Origin: Arcicella sp.
Lineage (GTDB): Bacteria; Bacteroidota; Bacteroidia; Cytophagales; Spirosomataceae
Reading direction: 5' to 3'
Assembly: GCA_014376355.1 (NCBI GenBank)
Contig: JACMRQ010000382.1
Location: 1-37,006 of the forward strand
Length of the DNA stretch: 37,006 nucleotides
The position numbers and the translations under genes are program-made. The notes below the pieces were generated by a model. That model saw only the letters and a list, made by a program, of their open reading frames with translations, made no database searches and had not been told where the DNA came from. Of this stretch, positions 34,443 to 37,006 are shown in pieces. The stretch's first letter is position 1. Every line of letters starts with the position of its first letter.

Positions 34443-35360
34443 ATGAAAAACCTTTCCAAATTCTTCAAATTCTTATTATTAATTTTCTTCATTTCTTGTA
34501 TCTCCTCAATGGATGCAAATGCTCAAAACAGAAAAATATCTCTTCAAGGTTTTTTGAAAGATGCTAGTGGTAAAGCCGTAGCAGATGGTATTCAATCGCT
34601 GACCTTCAAAATTTACAAGGATGCCTCTGGTGGAACAGCACTTTGGAGCGAAGATCAATCGCTTAAAGTTGTTGGAGGCGTGTATGCCGCTCAATTAGGA
34701 AGTGTTGTTGATCTTACTACTTTGCTTTGGAATGTTCCTTATTTTGTGGGCGTTACGGTACAAGGTACCGAATTGATTCCACGTACAGAGTTAACGTATG
34801 CCCCCTATTCATTTAGTGTAGTGTGCTCTGGAGCACTTGGAGATGTAAAATACTCTATATTAAACCCCACTGAATTTGCCTCAGTCAATGGTGCTTGTTG
34901 GGTGCCAATGGATGGAAGAAATATGGCGGGGTCTAAATTGGCAGATATTACCAAAGGGTCTAATGTACCCAATGGAAGCGGATTGTTTTTGAGAGGTCAG
35001 GAGTTTCCAAATGGTTTAGACAACGATAATAGTAGAGATTCTAATGCTCCAATTGGAACTTTTCAAGACCAAGCTATGCAAACACATCAGCATGATTTTA
35101 GTGGTAATACTTTAGGAAATGGGAATCATAGTCATACTGTAGCGGATACATTCCTTAGATACACAGCAGACGACTGGAGGGGTGGTGGTAGCCACGGGGG
35201 AGGGTATGTTGGAGAAAATGATACCCAAACACAGACAACTAATACAAGTGGTAATCACACCCATAGCTTTTCTGGTAATACTGGTAATAATAATGGAAAT
35301 TCTGCTCCTGAAACTCGTCCCAAAAATTTAAACTTCTGGACTTACATTCGTATCAACTAA
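34443..35360 (+). CDS. Secreted protein with phage tail-collar-like C-terminus
   Basis: A 305-residue exported protein. The signal peptide runs to about ANAQ (residue 28). Residues about 30-125 form a beta-rich domain often seen at the start of Bacteroidota surface proteins (ISLQGFLKDASGKAVADGIQSLTFKIYKDASGG...LTYAPYSFSV). Residues about 130-305 resemble phage tail collar and short-tail-fibre tips: GDVKYSILNP, CWVPMDGRNMAGSKLA, SGLFLRGQEFPNG, then three HxH pairs (His215/217, His229/231, His272/274) within repeated SGNTxGNxxH segments, and the ending ETRPKNLNFWTYIRIN. In phage fibres such HxH pairs bind metal ions along a trimer axis. No T9SS tail is present. It is followed 48 nt later by a large LamG protein on the same strand. 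Confidence 0.75.
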   Translation: MKNLSKFFKFLLLIFFISCISSMDANAQNRKISLQGFLKDASGKAVADGIQSLTFKIYKDASGGTALWSEDQSLKVVGGVYAAQLGSVVDLTTLLWNVPYFVGVTVQGTELIPRTELTYAPYSFSVVCSGALGDVKYSILNPTEFASVNGACWVPMDGRNMAGSKLADITKGSNVPNGSGLFLRGQEFPNGLDNDNSRDSNAPIGTFQDQAMQTHQHDFSGNTLGNGNHSHTVADTFLRYTADDWRGGGSHGGGYVGENDTQTQTTNTSGNHTHSFSGNTGNNNGNSAPETRPKNLNFWTYIRIN

Positions 35361-35408
35361 TAGTACCCAATAATATTTTGTATTAGTCAAATCTAAAATG
35401 ATAAAATA

Positions 35409-37006
35409 ATGAAACCATTTGTAATAAAATGGGTTGGAGGGATACTGTTGATGTTTTTAAGTTTGCTCAATGTGCAAGCCCAAACAGATACTCTTTGCAA
35501 TCCGAACGAAAAAATCTTTGGTGAACTGTACTTTAATTATGGCTCAGTTGTGAATGCTTACTCAGCATTTAATCGGAGCAATTTTACGATGGGACAACCA
35601 TTAGTATCTGTGCAAAGTATGCTTTCGCAAACCTTTCAATCAGGATTTGGGGTGTATAGTGCATTTCTGTTACCCCCGCAACCACCTATTTTGTTGGCTA
35701 CGCAAGGAGACTTTAAAGACCGAATCCGCCTTTCATGGAACGTTAATCCACTTTCTCCCATACCAACGGGTTTTATGATTTATCGAGATGGTTCATATTT
35801 GACCGATTTAGGGGAAGATGTGCGTCAATTCCTTGATCTGAATGTGCAAGCAGGCGAATTTTATGAATATAGTATTATTGCTAAAAACGTTTTTGGTTCA
35901 GGTTTTGAATATAAATCAGTAGGTTTTGTAAATCCTAACGGCGTAGTTTCGGGTAAAATTGAAACCAATTCTAATAATCCAGTCTCAGGCGTAGAAGTTC
36001 GTTTAACGCCTTTGACGGGAGCATCTTTGGCATTTGATGGCGTTGATGATGAACTTTGTGTAAACTATAATGATAAATTTCCAACGGATAAATTTACGGT
36101 TTCGGCTTATGTAAAAATCGCTTCGGGCAATAACGAATCTGGGATTATTGACTGGGGAAGCGCTTTACATAAAAACTGGTGGATAACCTCTACGAACAGT
36201 AACGAAGCCAAAGGTTATATTTTCCACATCGGCAACGGAACTAATAGTGATAGTTTGAAATATTTTATTCCAAACGAAATCACAAATCCTGAATTACCTA
36301 ACCAATGGCATCAAATAACGATGGTTTATAATGGAACGGCAATGTCGGTGATGGTTGATGGAAATTTTGTTGGCACAAAACCAGCCCTAATTTCACGAAC
36401 CAAAAATTATATGAATATTGGGGGTAAAATTGGTTCAGGTAGCTTTTTTAGTGGAAAAATAGACGATGTTAGAGTTTATAATCGTCCATTGACACAAACT
36501 GAAGTTAGATCCACCAAAAACCGTGCTGTATCCAAAACAGAAAATGGTTTGGTGGCTTATTGGAAAATGGATGAAGGCGTTGGTTTGAAAGTATTTGATA
36601 ATTCATCTATACCAACGAATGCAAATATTTACGGCGGAGCAAAATTTTCAACGGATATTCCTGAAGTATATAATGCAGGTGTTTCGGATGTGACGGGTTA
36701 TTATGTGATTGACGGCATTAATTACTCTGGTACGGAAAGTTTTAGAGCAACGCCAATCAAAAACTTCGATTTCAATTCGGCAGTAGAATTTAATGCGGCA
36801 GATAAATCTTACGGAAATCTAACAAATTTTGATATTCCTGATACGGCAACGGTTGAAGTTTTATTTCATCCTTTCGATTTAAAATCTCGTCAAACGGTGC
36901 TTTCAAAAGGCAGTTTGTATGAATTATACGTTGACAACAGTAAATTATACTTGAATCTTAATGGAAATGTGAGTGATTTAGGGATAATCAAAGCCAAATA
37001 TTATCA
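35409..37006 (+). CDS. Large secreted Fn3/LamG surface protein, cut by the window edge
   Basis: Opens at ATG 35409 with a signal peptide (about 1-27, ending NVQAQ), and the frame stays open for 532 codons to the right edge. Domains in order: an N-terminal segment with FGELYFNYGSVVNAYS; a fibronectin type III-like domain at about 95-175 (DRIRLSWNVNP, GFMIYRDG, YEYSIIAKNVFG); the start of a carboxypeptidase-regulatory-like strand set (VVSGKIETNSNNPVSGVEVRLTP); then a LamG/ConA-like jelly roll at about 208-370 (LAFDGVDDELCVNY, WHQITMVYNG, SGKIDDVRVYNRPL, LVAYWKMDEG). The regulatory-like fold then resumes (AGVSDVTGYYVIDGINY), and a second LamG-like domain begins at about 458. This is the layout of long adhesins or sugar-binding surface proteins. 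A T9SS tail may lie beyond the window. Confidence 0.8.
   Translation, partial: MKPFVIKWVGGILLMFLSLLNVQAQTDTLCNPNEKIFGELYFNYGSVVNAYSAFNRSNFTMGQPLVSVQSMLSQTFQSGFGVYSAFLLPPQPPILLATQGDFKDRIRLSWNVNPLSPIPTGFMIYRDGSYLTDLGEDVRQFLDLNVQAGEFYEYSIIAKNVFGSGFEYKSVGFVNPNGVVSGKIETNSNNPVSGVEVRLTPLTGASLAFDGVDDELCVNYNDKFPTDKFTVSAYVKIASGNNESGIIDWGSALHKNWWITSTNSNEAKGYIFHIGNGTNSDSLKYFIPNEITNPELPNQWHQITMVYNGTAMSVMVDGNFVGTKPALISRTKNYMNIGGKIGSGSFFSGKIDDVRVYNRPLTQTEVRSTKNRAVSKTENGLVAYWKMDEGVGLKVFDNSSIPTNANIYGGAKFSTDIPEVYNAGVSDVTGYYVIDGINYSGTESFRATPIKNFDFNSAVEFNAADKSYGNLTNFDIPDTATVEVLFHPFDLKSRQTVLSKGSLYELYVDNSKLYLNLNGNVSDLGIIKAKYY

Noticed and set aside
1-37006. CRISPR arrays, tRNA and rRNA genes, prophage or known defence genes
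   Set aside because: None seen. The tail-collar-like gene stands alone with a signal peptide and no phage neighbours, so it is not called as prophage.

Overview
The window looks like a chromosomal segment of a Bacteroidota bacterium, probably of the Cytophagales. The DNA is AT-rich. Recognisable promoters follow the Bacteroidota pattern (TTG or TTTG, about 19-21 nt, then TAnnTTTG). One secreted enzyme carries a type IX secretion C-terminal sorting domain, and lipoproteins and outer-membrane barrels are frequent. Genus-level placement is a guess. Most of the window is ordinary core or housekeeping sequence with a few small decayed islands.

Layout. 1-5733 (minus): a tripartite RND efflux operon (adaptor, inner-membrane pump, outer-membrane factor); the outer-membrane factor runs off the left edge. 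5937-6257 (minus): a small exported protein of unknown function with its own promoter. 6396-6463: a nested palindromic repeat. 6497-9097 (minus): ClpB disaggregase. 9478-9888 (minus): an orphan LytTR DNA-binding protein. 10180-10944 (minus): wreck of an IS630-family transposase. 11511-11867 (plus): CoA-binding protein, separated from the convergent marR-yceI operon (12001-13168, minus) by a perfect two-way terminator. Upstream of marR lies a decayed second marR copy (about 13262-13716). 13921-15852 (minus): a BamA/TamA-like barrel, divergent from maf and a T9SS-secreted GH13 alpha-amylase (15928-19327, plus). 19362-19438 (minus): the small SRP RNA. 19595-21622 (plus): TPR lipoprotein, TMEM220-like protein and ThuA-domain protein, closed by a terminator. 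21936-27676 (plus): P2-type cation ATPase, YitT-type membrane protein, PfkB and AI-2E-type permease. 28265-29407 (plus): GT4 glycosyltransferase. 29433-32952 (minus): homogentisate pathway operon hppD-hmgA-fahA, divergent from a LysR regulator (33082-33981). 34443-37006 (plus): two secreted surface proteins, one with a phage tail-collar-like C-terminus and the other a large partial Fn3/LamG protein.

How genes work together. HppD, HmgA and FahA turn 4-hydroxyphenylpyruvate into fumarate and acetoacetate, and the adjacent LysR protein is the likely regulator through a T-N11-A box in the shared intergenic region. MarR very probably represses its own promoter and so controls yceI. The ATPase-YitT-PfkB-AI-2E run looks like a stress or ion-homeostasis module coupled to glycolysis (inference). 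The maf-GH13 pair is probably co-transcribed, but no functional link is obvious. I saw no CRISPR array, tRNA, rRNA, prophage or recognised defence system. The least conventional items are the secreted tail-collar protein paired with a LamG surface protein, the layered palindromes at marR, and the Asp-to-Asn change in the RND proton relay.
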